Shown: in pieces, positions 5,471 to 12,618 of the stretch
Layout: each line of letters begins with the position of its first letter
Position numbering within the stretch: position 1 is the stretch's first letter
Source: a bacterium
GTDB taxonomy: Bacteria > ARS69
DNA length: 15,105 bases
NCBI GenBank assembly: GCA_025774865.1
Contig: JALGZO010000037.1
Coordinates: forward strand, 1 to 15,105
Reading direction: 5' to 3'
Notes under the pieces: generated by a model
The model's database searches: none
What the model was told of the DNA's origin: nothing
What the model saw: the letters and a program-made list of their open reading frames with translations, nothing else
Translations under genes and position numbers: made by a program

Positions 5471-7681
5471 TCAGTTCACCCGGACCATCTTGCGGGAGAC
5501 TGCTTCGCCAGGTGTCGTGAGCCGGTAGAAATATACACCGGCGGCCGGAGAGACGCTCGGTTCCGGTGCCCACGGTACGGCGTGCACGCCCGCCTTCCGA
5601 ACTTCGCCCTCGAGAAGCCGGCCGACGAGGCGCCCCTGAACGTCGTAGACGCGGAGCGTGACCCGGCGCGTATCCGCGAGCGAGAACGAGATCGTCGTCG
5701 CGGTGCGAAACGGGTTCGGCGAGTTCTGCCGGAGCGTCAAGCCGAGCGGCGCCAGCGCCGCGTCTCCGATGCCGGTCACGCCGAGCGCGATCTCGTCGAG
5801 GAGCCATTGCGCGGTCACGGCGGTGACGTGGATGTGCTCTTCGTTCGCGACCGGAAACAGGAACGCGTCGAACGGAGTGTGGTCCGGCAGATCCGGGTCC
5901 CCGGCGACGTCGTGAAACGGGTCGGTCGTGTGGTCGAGTGCGAGCGCACTGATGGTCGGGACGAAACAGTGATTGTCGTGCAGCGCGACGATGTCCCCGA
6001 ACGGCGCTTGCGTCGTGTCCATCTGGGCCATCGATCCGCGCCAGCCGCCGGGAGCGCCATCCCAGGGAAGCGTCCCCGCCACCGTGACCGACATCGTCTC
6101 CGGCGGCAGCAGGAAGATGTCGATCAGGCCATCGAAGATGAGCTGACTGGCCCCATCCGGGACGGCCCAGACGTTTCCGATGATGTCGACGAGGAAGCTC
6201 TCGTACTCCCACTGGATCAGCTGGTCGCCGGCCGGGAACCCTTGATTCGTCTGCGAGCCGCTGCCGTTCGCGACGGCGGAGAGTCGCGGCCCGGCCGGCC
6301 AGTCTCCGAGGGCCGCGAGCTCGGCGGTCAGCGCGCCGTGCAGGGAGTCCGGCTCGCCGGTGGCGCCCGGAGGCGTGGTGTGATGGTAGAGGAGCATCTG
6401 GCGCGCGGCCGGCGAGTCGAGGCTCGCCAGGAGCAGCGCCGCGTCGGCGGACTGTTCGGCGAAGAAGTCCACCCAGTACTGGATCCCGAGCGGCACCATG
6501 GCGCCCTGGTGTGGCGCGTCGAACGAGATGAACGTCCGCACGTCGTGGTCGATCCCATGCTGCTCGGCGTAGCCGAGCGCGTACCGGCCCACGAGCCCGC
6601 CCATGCTGGCGCCTACCACGACGAGACTGGCCGGCTCACCGACCAGGCTTCGCACCTGCTGGATGAGCTCCAGCGCGACGAACGCATTCTCCTGGATTGC
6701 GACCGTCGCGTCCGCGAAGTTCAGGACGACCGCGTCGAATCCGAGCGCACGCACGTCTTCGATCAATGATTGCTGGTTCAACAGCTCGTAGAGCTCCTCC
6801 CAGTTCATGCTGTTGTCGAGGTCGAATCCTTCGAGCACGACGACGGGATTCTCGACTTCCGTGTGGGAGTCCGCGAGGTACACATACGCCTCACCGGTCC
6901 CGAACTGCCCTTCGTGAGGGACCGTGGCGGTGACGGCGAGAGTGTCGTGGGGGAGCGGCGTGCCGAAGCTACGCACGTCGAAGAGGAAGCTCCCGTGTGA
7001 GACGCGACCGTCGTCGTCGGTGACTCGGACGCGCACGGTCTTCGTCCCGTCGGTCTCGTACCGAGCTTCGATGGGGTCGCCGAAGCGCGCGGACCGGAAT
7101 CCCCGTCCGTCCCCCGCATCGATGGCGATCCGAGAAACCGGGGGACCGTTTGTCAGGAAATGATCCCGTCGGAGCTCGAACACTGCCCGCTCGCCCCGAT
7201 ACGTGTGGTCCGTCAGTGCCGCGGCCGCGAACACGCGCTGCCGGCGGAGAGGATCGCCTACGCCGGGGGCGAGCCGGCCCGAACGGACGACGATCGAACC
7301 GTCGTCGAGGGCGTCCTCGCGAAGACGGTCGTATTCGAACGCGAGGAACGCGACGGGCATGACGCCCCGCCGCTCGGCCTCGCGAGCCGCCGCGGAGAGG
7401 TCGGCCAGTGTCCAAGGTGGTGAGCGGAGGGACGCGCCCCGGATCTCGTGCGCCATCTGGCGAAAACCGCGAAGCGTCGTGGGGGGCGCAGCCGCACTGC
7501 CGTCGTGATCGGCGATTCGCGACATCGAGACGACGCGGTCGTAGAGGATGCCGCTCGGCACCCGCTCCTCGTCGAGCTCGGCGAGGAGGCCGGAGAGCGT
7601 CTCCCCGACGGTCGGCCCGCTGGGAGCAGCGGGTACGGGGAACGAGACCAGGAGCAAGAGCGCGGTGGCGAGGAATCTCAT
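5471..7681 (-). CDS. Secreted lipase-like alpha/beta hydrolase with FlgD-like C-terminal sorting domain
   Basis: The product is 736 residues from an ATG with GGGAG seven bases upstream; a GTG 39 bases further up in frame would only add an Arg-rich leader. The signal peptide is MRFLATALLLLVSFPVPA-AP. Residues about 20-260 are a helical then beta-rich region of unknown type, with a PKD/cadherin-like stretch ending KTVRVRVTDDDGRVSHGSF. The alpha/beta-hydrolase core follows: NPVVVLEGFDLDN, then DAVVLNFADATVAIQENAFV, and the nucleophile elbow VVGASMGGLVGRYAL with Ser359 (GxSxG). TFISFDAPHQGAMVPLG resembles triacylglycerol lipases and PGAP1-like esterases. The catalytic acid and His are not assigned with certainty; HDNHCFVPT is a candidate His region. 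Residues 648-736 are a FlgD-like sorting domain (NSPNPF, VTLRVYDVQGRLV, AAGVYFYRLT, closing VSRKMVRVN). Surface anchoring or release by a Por-type system is inferred. Confidence 0.87.
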   Translation of the reverse strand: MRFLATALLLLVSFPVPAAPSGPTVGETLSGLLAELDEERVPSGILYDRVVSMSRIADHDGSAAAPPTTLRGFRQMAHEIRGASLRSPPWTLADLSAAAREAERRGVMPVAFLAFEYDRLREDALDDGSIVVRSGRLAPGVGDPLRRQRVFAAAALTDHTYRGERAVFELRRDHFLTNGPPVSRIAIDAGDGRGFRSARFGDPIEARYETDGTKTVRVRVTDDDGRVSHGSFLFDVRSFGTPLPHDTLAVTATVPHEGQFGTGEAYVYLADSHTEVENPVVVLEGFDLDNSMNWEELYELLNQQSLIEDVRALGFDAVVLNFADATVAIQENAFVALELIQQVRSLVGEPASLVVVGASMGGLVGRYALGYAEQHGIDHDVRTFISFDAPHQGAMVPLGIQYWVDFFAEQSADAALLLASLDSPAARQMLLYHHTTPPGATGEPDSLHGALTAELAALGDWPAGPRLSAVANGSGSQTNQGFPAGDQLIQWEYESFLVDIIGNVWAVPDGASQLIFDGLIDIFLLPPETMSVTVAGTLPWDGAPGGWRGSMAQMDTTQAPFGDIVALHDNHCFVPTISALALDHTTDPFHDVAGDPDLPDHTPFDAFLFPVANEEHIHVTAVTAQWLLDEIALGVTGIGDAALAPLGLTLRQNSPNPFRTATTISFSLADTRRVTLRVYDVQGRLVGRLLEGEVRKAGVHAVPWAPEPSVSPAAGVYFYRLTTPGEAVSRKMVRVN

Positions 7682-7750
7682 CGAGCGGCTCCCGGAACGT
7701 CGGCCTCTGCGGACGACCACCCAGGGTAGCGCGCTCGGTCAGCTCGTGGG

Positions 7751-7786
7751 AAGAAAAGAGGCCGACGGGACGAGCCCGCCGGCCTC
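7751..7786 (-). terminator. Intrinsic terminator of the PDZ-protein gene
   Basis: Read on the minus strand, GAGGCCGGCGGG (7786-7775), a 5-base loop and CCCGUCGGCCUC (7769-7758) form a 12-bp stem with one G-U pair, followed at once by UUUUCUU. It starts 24 bases after the stop codon of the minus-strand gene at 7810-8277. On the plus strand the same position gives an A-C mismatch and there is no T tract, so it acts in one direction. It separates the PDZ gene from the hydrolase-STAS operon. Confidence 0.85.
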
Positions 7787-7809
7787 GATCGACGCGACCG
7801 GGACCTGGG

Positions 7810-8277
7810 TCACTCGCTGGCGGCGAGCTCCACAGCCGCGTGATCCAGCATGTGCTGCCCGATGTACTGCGCGAGAATGTCCGCGGGCATGGGGGCGAGC
7901 GTGATGGCGACCTTGCGATCGGTCTCGTTGCGCTTCATCGTCCAGTCCACGGACGAGCCGGGCTTCCAGTTCTTCTTGTCCTGCATCAGTTTTTCGCCGT
8001 TCGCTTCGGAGAGCTCGATACCGTTCATGGCCACGAGCACATCACCGGGCTGGATCCCGGCTTCCTCGGCCGGGCTGCCTTCGACGACCTTCATGACCGT
8101 CATCGGGCCGTGCTTCGCCTCGTCGGGACGGTCGAGCTCGACGCCGACCCAGCCGCCGTCCTTCATCTTCGTGGCCATGTAGTCCAGACACTCTTGGGTA
8201 CTGTAGCTGCACTCTCCCGCGTCCGCCGGAACCGCGGCGAAGACGAACAGGGCCATCAGGCCGAGGATCCTCTTCAT
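7810..8277 (-). CDS. Small exported PDZ-domain protein
   Basis: The product is 155 residues. The signal peptide is MKRILGLMALFVFAAVPADA, cleaved before Gly21. The mature N-terminus has Cys23 and Cys30 (CSYSTQEC), possibly a disulfide, then LDYMATKMKDGGWVGVELD. The PDZ domain spans about 41-130, with the carboxylate-binding region GWVGVEL and the GSPAEEAGIQPGDVLVAMNG core at 67-86. The tail ADILAQYIGQHMLDHA is typical, from memory, of a family of stand-alone exported PDZ proteins in Acidobacteriota- and FCB-like genomes. No protease domain is attached, so a binding or adaptor role is likelier than catalysis. AAGGAG lies seven bases before the ATG. The gene is monocistronic, with its own terminator, and diverges from the histidine kinase operon. 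Confidence 0.9.
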   Translation of the reverse strand: MKRILGLMALFVFAAVPADAGECSYSTQECLDYMATKMKDGGWVGVELDRPDEAKHGPMTVMKVVEGSPAEEAGIQPGDVLVAMNGIELSEANGEKLMQDKKNWKPGSSVDWTMKRNETDRKVAITLAPMPADILAQYIGQHMLDHAAVELAASE

Positions 8278-8498
8278 GGATGATCTCCTTTTCCGTTTCG
8301 CGCCCGGATCGGCTCCCGCGCTCCTGCGCGGCCCGGCTCGTCCCGGCGTCCGATCTCGACCCGAACGTACGAAGCTGCGCCGTAAATGTCCTTCCGCGAG
8401 TGGTAAAGAAACGTCTAAGTTGTCACCAAATCGTAAACTCGACGCCCGAGCCCGGACCGGTGGGGCGTAGGACCGCTAGAATCTCCCGCGGTGAAACG
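8278..8498. promoter_or_regulatory. Divergent intergenic region with an A/T-richer pocket and three spaced GTAAA motifs
   Basis: These 221 bases separate the divergent PDZ gene and histidine kinase operon and must hold promoters for both. Bases about 8382-8437 are clearly richer in A/T than the surroundings. GTAAA occurs at 8382-8386, 8403-8407 and 8433-8437, with start-to-start spacings of 21 and 30 bases, close to two and three helical turns. This would fit a direct-repeat site for the OmpR-type regulator encoded downstream, but that is inference. I cannot assign -35/-10 boxes with confidence. Confidence 0.4.
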
Positions 8499-10145
8499 AT
8501 GAGCTGGACTCTCCGATTCGGAAACCATCGGACGCTGTGGATCGGGTTCTTCGCGGTCGTCATCCCCCTGCTCGCCCTGCTCGGCCTGCAGTACATCTGG
8601 CTGACGCGCCTCGAGAGGGCGACCGCGATCGTGCACCGTTCCGCCCTGCGACACTTCGTGGAGGCGGTGGGGGCGGAGGTCGAATCGTTCTACCGCTCGC
8701 AGGGAGAGGGTTGTCTCGCCCTGCCCGCATCGATCCTGGAGGAAGATGCGCGGGCGAAGGTGGCGCACCACTGGGCGCAGAAGTCCACGAACGGCGTCCG
8801 TCTCTTCCTCGTGGATTACGAGGCCGCTCCGTTCGGCGAGTTCGGCCTGTTCGATCCGGACCTCGGTGTTCTGGAGACACCCTTCGCATCGGACGAGACC
8901 CTGTCGATCGTCGTTGCCTGCTCTCCGTGGCAAGTCCGGAGCTACCAGGGGTGGGCCACGGATCCGGTCGGGCTCATGACCGACGAGCGCAACCCCGAGT
9001 ACCGTCTCGTGCTCCACCCTCTCATCGACGCCAGTCAACATGTGGTCGGCGTGACCGGCATGATTCTCGATCAGGCCTACTTCCGCGAGAAACTGCTACC
9101 GCGCGTGATCCAGGAGACCCTTGCGCGCTACTTCGTGGACGCGTCCGAAGAGGCGTTTCTGGTGACGGTCCGGAACCCGCTGGGGCAAGTTGCCTACTCG
9201 ACCGGCGGGTCGGGCGGAGAGGCGTCGGATCGTGGCGTCGACGAAGGCCTGCCGCCGGGAACCGCCGCGGCGCCGTTTCCGTTCGTGTTCGCCGACTGGA
9301 CAGTCGAGCTCCGCGGTCTCGAGCGAACGCCGGAGGAGCTCGCCCGCGCCAGCTTCGGATTCAACATGACGTTGACCGCGCTGCTCGCGGCGGCGCTGCT
9401 CGGCGGCGTGTTTCTCGCGCTTCGGGTCGCCGACCGCGCCGTGCGGCTTTCGGAAATGAAATCTGACTTCGTGTCGAACGTCTCGCACGAGCTTCGAACG
9501 CCGCTGGCGTCGATCCGGGTGTTCGCGGAGTTCCTGAGACGGGGGCGAGCGAGCTCTCCCGAGACGGTCAAGAAGTACGGCGAGCACATCGAGGCGGAGG
9601 GACGGCGTCTGTCGCGGCTCATCGACAACATCCTGGATTTCTCGCGAATCGAGTCCGGAGCGAAGGAGTATCAGTTCGCGTCGGCGCGCCTGGAAGACGT
9701 CGTCGAGTCGGTCGTCGAGACGTTTCGAGCTCGCACCCGGGACGCGGGGTTTCGGATCGAGCTCGAGAAGCCCGCCCGCCCGTTGCCGCCGCTCGAGATC
9801 GACGCCGACGCGATCGGGCAGGTCCTGCACAATCTTCTCGACAACGCGGTGAAGTACTCGGGTGACGGGCGCGAGATCGTCGTCCGAGTGGAGAGTGACG
9901 ACAAGTGCGTCGGCTGTTCCGTCCGGGACTCGGGTCCGGGGATTCCGGCCGACGAGCGTTCGAGAATCTTCGAGCGGTTCCACCGAGCAAGCCGGGGGCT
10001 CGTGCACGACGTGCAGGGGAGTGGCCTGGGGCTGGCGATAGTGCGGCACGTCGTCAGGGCGCACGGCGGCGACGTGGACGTGGTGAGCGAACCGGGAAAC
10101 GGGACGACCGTTCGGTTCGAGTTGCCGCTCGCGCCGAAGACGTAG
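8499..10145 (+). CDS. Membrane sensor histidine kinase (HisKA/HATPase_c)
   Basis: The product is 548 residues. The ATG at 8499 precedes [20 protein letters not shown]; the frame is open upstream but in non-coding composition. There is only a weak GGTGA ribosome site. TM1 is about 13-34 and TM2 about 289-308 ([20 protein letters not shown]), enclosing a ~250-residue extracytoplasmic sensor whose [20 protein letters not shown] part is cache/PAS-like. After TM2 only ~15 residues precede the HisKA motif [20 protein letters not shown] (phospho-acceptor His330), so there is no room for a HAMP domain. The ATPase has the N-box [11 protein letters not shown] (Asn445, Asn449), RDSGPGIP at 476-483, IFERFHRA, and GSGLGLAIV from 507. 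It is expected to autophosphorylate and pass phosphate to the regulator encoded 13 bases downstream. The stimulus is unknown. Confidence 0.95.
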   Translation: MSWTLRFGNHRTLWIGFFAVVIPLLALLGLQYIWLTRLERATAIVHRSALRHFVEAVGAEVESFYRSQGEGCLALPASILEEDARAKVAHHWAQKSTNGVRLFLVDYEAAPFGEFGLFDPDLGVLETPFASDETLSIVVACSPWQVRSYQGWATDPVGLMTDERNPEYRLVLHPLIDASQHVVGVTGMILDQAYFREKLLPRVIQETLARYFVDASEEAFLVTVRNPLGQVAYSTGGSGGEASDRGVDEGLPPGTAAAPFPFVFADWTVELRGLERTPEELARASFGFNMTLTALLAAALLGGVFLALRVADRAVRLSEMKSDFVSNVSHELRTPLASIRVFAEFLRRGRASSPETVKKYGEHIEAEGRRLSRLIDNILDFSRIESGAKEYQFASARLEDVVESVVETFRARTRDAGFRIELEKPARPLPPLEIDADAIGQVLHNLLDNAVKYSGDGREIVVRVESDDKCVGCSVRDSGPGIPADERSRIFERFHRASRGLVHDVQGSGLGLAIVRHVVRAHGGDVDVVSEPGNGTTVRFELPLAPKT

Positions 10146-10158
10146 ACGGAGGAGCTGG

Positions 10159-10839
10159 ATGCCGCGAGTCCTGATCGTCGAGGACGACGCCGCCATGGCG
10201 GTGGCCCTGCGCGACGGTTTTCAGTACGAGGGATACGAAGTGGTCGTGGCCCACGACGGGGTCTCGGGTCTCCGCCTCGCGCGTGACGCCCCGCCCGACC
10301 TCCTGATCCTCGACGTCATGCTGCCGCAGATGAGCGGTCACGACGTTTGCCGCGAGATTCGCAGGGACGGCAATAACGTCCCCATCATCATGCTGACGGC
10401 GCGTGGGCAGGAGATCGACAAGGTACTCGGTCTCAAGCTCGGTGCCGACGACTACGTCACGAAGCCGTTCGGGTTCCTGGAACTGGCCGCGCGGGCGGAG
10501 GCGCTCCTCCGACGCGCCGCGGGCCGCGGGACGACTCTCGGCGAGTGCCGCTTCGGCGACGTCACCGTGGATTTCGAGCGCGCGGAGGCCCATAAGAGCG
10601 GCGAGCCACTCCCGCTCACATCGCGCGAGCTTCGTCTGCTACGATACTTCGTCGAGCACCGCGGACACGTCGTCTCCCGCGAGGAGCTGCTGGATGCGGT
10701 GTGGGATTACGATAACGCGCCGATCACGCGGACGGTGGACATGCACGTTGCCAAGCTCCGGAAGAAGATCGAGAGTGATCCTTCCGACCCACGGTACATC
10801 GTCACCGTCCACCGCATGGGCTACAAGTTCACAGGATGA
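10159..10839 (+). CDS. OmpR/PhoB-family response regulator
   Basis: The product is 226 residues. The receiver domain (1-120) has the acidic pair Asp9-Asp10, phospho-acceptor Asp52 ([13 protein letters not shown]), Thr80 (IMLTARG) and Lys102 ([10 protein letters not shown]). A winged-helix DNA-binding domain follows from about 130, with [29 protein letters not shown], the recognition-helix region [15 protein letters not shown], and the closing [10 protein letters not shown]. All activation residues are intact, so it should be a functional phosphorylation-dependent DNA-binding regulator. GGAGGAG precedes the ATG. It lies between the cognate kinase and the TPR gene; the TPR gene starts 7 bases after its stop. 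Autoregulation through the 8278-8498 region is plausible but not shown. Confidence 0.96.
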   Translation: MPRVLIVEDDAAMAVALRDGFQYEGYEVVVAHDGVSGLRLARDAPPDLLILDVMLPQMSGHDVCREIRRDGNNVPIIMLTARGQEIDKVLGLKLGADDYVTKPFGFLELAARAEALLRRAAGRGTTLGECRFGDVTVDFERAEAHKSGEPLPLTSRELRLLRYFVEHRGHVVSREELLDAVWDYDNAPITRTVDMHVAKLRKKIESDPSDPRYIVTVHRMGYKFTG

Positions 10840-10846
10840 GGTAGTG

Positions 10847-11734
10847 ATGAAGGAAGTCGCGAGCCAGGATGCGCTCCGCCGATTCGACGATCTCTGGGAC
10901 TTCGATGATCCCGGCGGCACGGAGACGAAGTTCCGAGAGCTGTTGCCGCGGGCCGAAGAGGTCGAAGATCGATCTCTCGTCCTGCAGATTCGTACGCAAC
11001 TCGCCCGGACCCTCGGGCTCCAGAAGAAGTGGGAAGAGGCGCAGGCCGAGCTCGACGCCGTCGAACGCGAGCTTCCGGAAGTGCCCGACGTGGTACGCGT
11101 CCGGTATCTGCTGGAGCGCGGCCGCGTTTTCAGAAGCTCGGGGCACCCGGACCGGGCCCGGCTCCTCTTCGAGGAGGCGTGGGAACTGGCACGCCCGGCG
11201 GGGGAAGACGGGTTCGCGGTGGACGCGGCTCACATGATGGCGATCGTGGAGACGGGCGACTCCGTGATCCAGTGGAATGAAACCGCGCTCGATCTCGCGC
11301 GGACTTCGACCGAGGAACGGGCACGCAAGTGGCGCGCGTCCTTGCTCAACAACCTCGGGTGGACGTACCACGAGCGGGGCAACTTCCCGAAGGCGCTCGC
11401 CTTGTTCGAGGAAGCGCTCGAGGAGCGCGAGGCACGAGGCCAGGCCGACGAAGCGCGCATCGCGAAGTGGTGCGTCGCCCGCGCGAAGCGCTCGCTCGGC
11501 CGCACGGAGGAGGCGCTCGCCGAGCAGCGGGAGCTCCTCCGGAAGATCGAAGAGGACGGTCGTCGCGACGGGTTCGTCTTCGAGGAGATCGCGGAGTGCC
11601 TCTGGCGACTCGGCCGGGAAGAAGAAGCGCGGCCCTTCTTCGCGCAGGCGTGGACGGAGCTGGCGGCCGACCCCTGGCTCCCGGACTCGGAGCCGGAGCG
11701 GCTTGCCCGTTTGCGGGAGCTCGGCCGGGTCTGA
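10847..11734 (+). CDS. Cytoplasmic TPR-repeat protein in the two-component operon
   Basis: The product is 295 residues with no signal peptide or membrane segment. The ATG has GAGG five bases upstream; that GAGG overlaps the regulator's stop, so the genes are tightly coupled. It is helical throughout. Clear TPR-like units lie at about 166-200 (LLNNLGWTYHERGNFPKALA, then LFEEALEEREARG) and 205-240 (AKWCVARAKRSLGRTEEALA), with a last unit near 255-285 (IAECLWRLGREEEARPFFAQAW). The first half has weaker repeats: TLGLQKKWEEAQAELDAVER and YLLERGRVFRSSGHPDRARL. TPR proteins act as protein-protein scaffolds. Co-transcription with the kinase and regulator suggests an accessory of that signalling pathway or its main output, but the partner is unknown. 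It converges with the PAS-LuxR gene. Confidence 0.88.
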   Translation: MKEVASQDALRRFDDLWDFDDPGGTETKFRELLPRAEEVEDRSLVLQIRTQLARTLGLQKKWEEAQAELDAVERELPEVPDVVRVRYLLERGRVFRSSGHPDRARLLFEEAWELARPAGEDGFAVDAAHMMAIVETGDSVIQWNETALDLARTSTEERARKWRASLLNNLGWTYHERGNFPKALALFEEALEEREARGQADEARIAKWCVARAKRSLGRTEEALAEQRELLRKIEEDGRRDGFVFEEIAECLWRLGREEEARPFFAQAWTELAADPWLPDSEPERLARLRELGRV

Positions 11735-11748
11735 GCCAACTCACTCGC

Positions 11749-11797
11749 GGCCGTCGCGACGCCCACCGACGGCCAGTTGACCCACCCGCCGGGGTGG
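11749..11797. terminator. Two tandem hairpins between convergent genes
   Basis: GGCCGTC (11749-11755) pairs perfectly with GACGGCC (11768-11774) across a 12-base loop. CCACCC (11782-11787) pairs with GGGTGG (11792-11797) across a 4-base GCCG loop, ending one base before the stop codon of the minus-strand regulator. Neither is followed by a clear T tract on either strand, so they are not textbook intrinsic terminators. Their place between two convergent stops (11734 and 11799) makes a 3'-end role on both transcripts reasonable. Confidence 0.4.
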
Positions 11798-11798
11798 C

Positions 11799-12509
11799 TC
11801 AGGCGTCCGGGTTGCGTAGGGAGCGAACGTGCGCGATGAGCTCGGCTTGATTGCTCACCCCGAGCTGCCGGTACATCGACTTCAGGTGGTTCCGAACCGT
11901 GTGCGGGCTGATGTGAAGACTCTTCGCGATTCCCGCGACGCGCTCTCCACTGACGAGCTGGACGAGAACCTCTTTCTGGCGATCGGAAAGCTCGTCCAGG
12001 TCCGGGTGCTCAACGGGAACGGCCGGCGTCTCCGCCATGTCCGATGCGAGGCCGAGCGACTGAAGCTCGAGTGCGATTCGATCCAGACGTGAGCGCAAGG
12101 TGATCCCGTGCCCGTGGCCGACCGGTTTGGCCGTCTGCACCGTGCCGAGGTCGACGACGACGGAGAAGTAGATCCTCTCGTCGGCCGGCTGGCTGGAGAA
12201 CATCTGCGGAATGAAGAGGACGGGGAAGGTCGTCGAGTCCTTCCGCCGCAGGATGCCGATGCGGGCCCGCACATCTCCCGATTCGATGAGTTCTCGCTCT
12301 TCGTTCACCACCTCGCGGAGCTCGGGCGGGAAGAGTCTCTCCGTCGGGTGACCCACGACCTCGTTCCACGTGTACGACAGCCAGTTCAGCAGCCGCTCGT
12401 TCGCGAACACCACGTTCAGGTCCGAGTCGCGCGCCAGAATGCCGCAGTTGAGCCGCTCCACCGCGTCGACGAGCTCGTTTCGGATATTCTTCTGCGCGGA
12501 TTCCGGCAA
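11799..12509 (-). CDS. PAS-domain LuxR-type transcriptional regulator
   Basis: The product is 236 residues with a TTG start: GGAGG lies five bases upstream, and there is no better ATG or GTG upstream. The PAS domain covers about 12-130 (LVDAVERLNCGILARDSDLN, then VVFANERLLNWLSYTWNEVV and GHPTERLFPPELR), a typical small-ligand or redox sensing fold. A linker carries KPVGHGHGITLRSRLDRIAL. The LuxR/FixJ-type HTH lies at 174-232 (LSDRQKEVLVQLVSGERVAG, SLHISPHTVRNHLKSMYRQL), with the conserved Glu and the TVRNHLK recognition helix. There is no receiver domain, so control is probably by the PAS ligand rather than phosphorylation. A single-gene unit, convergent with the TPR gene and downstream of the choice-of-anchor B gene on the same strand. 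Confidence 0.93.
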   Translation of the reverse strand: MPESAQKNIRNELVDAVERLNCGILARDSDLNVVFANERLLNWLSYTWNEVVGHPTERLFPPELREVVNEERELIESGDVRARIGILRRKDSTTFPVLFIPQMFSSQPADERIYFSVVVDLGTVQTAKPVGHGHGITLRSRLDRIALELQSLGLASDMAETPAVPVEHPDLDELSDRQKEVLVQLVSGERVAGIAKSLHISPHTVRNHLKSMYRQLGVSNQAELIAHVRSLRNPDA

Positions 12510-12560
12510 GGGAGCCTCCTCGCGACGCCCCAGGACTCACGACGCCAGCGTATACCCAAT

Positions 12561-12602
12561 GGTCGGCCGGGTCAGCCTGTCTTCGTCGGCACCCGCCCGA
12601 CC
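12561..12602 (-). terminator. Imperfect hairpin downstream of the choice-of-anchor B gene
   Basis: GGTCGGCCGGGT (12561-12572) pairs with ACCCGCCCGACC (12591-12602) at 11 of 12 positions with an 18-base loop. It lies 16 bases past the stop of the minus-strand gene at 12619. No U tract follows, so it may be a transcript-end stabiliser or part of the leader of the LuxR-type gene rather than a terminator. A TATACG read on the minus strand at 12555-12550, about 40 bases before the TTG, is a possible -10 box without a convincing -35. Confidence 0.3.
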
Positions 12603-12618
12603 CGGAGCCCGCCCGCGC

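Noticed and set aside
5094-6212. Minus-strand 372-codon open frame overlapping the hydrolase and STAS genes in another frame
   Set aside because: Arg-rich, no domain, and covers two well-supported genes in their own frame.
5582-6769. Plus-strand 395-codon open frame opposite the hydrolase
   Set aside because: Arg/Glu-rich antisense reading; the GASMGG elbow and the sorting domain are on the minus strand.
8280-8498. N-terminal extension of the histidine kinase to an ATG at 8280
   Set aside because: The added 73 codons look non-coding, cover the divergent promoter region, and would put ~85 residues before the first membrane segment; the ATG at 8499 gives a normal kinase start.
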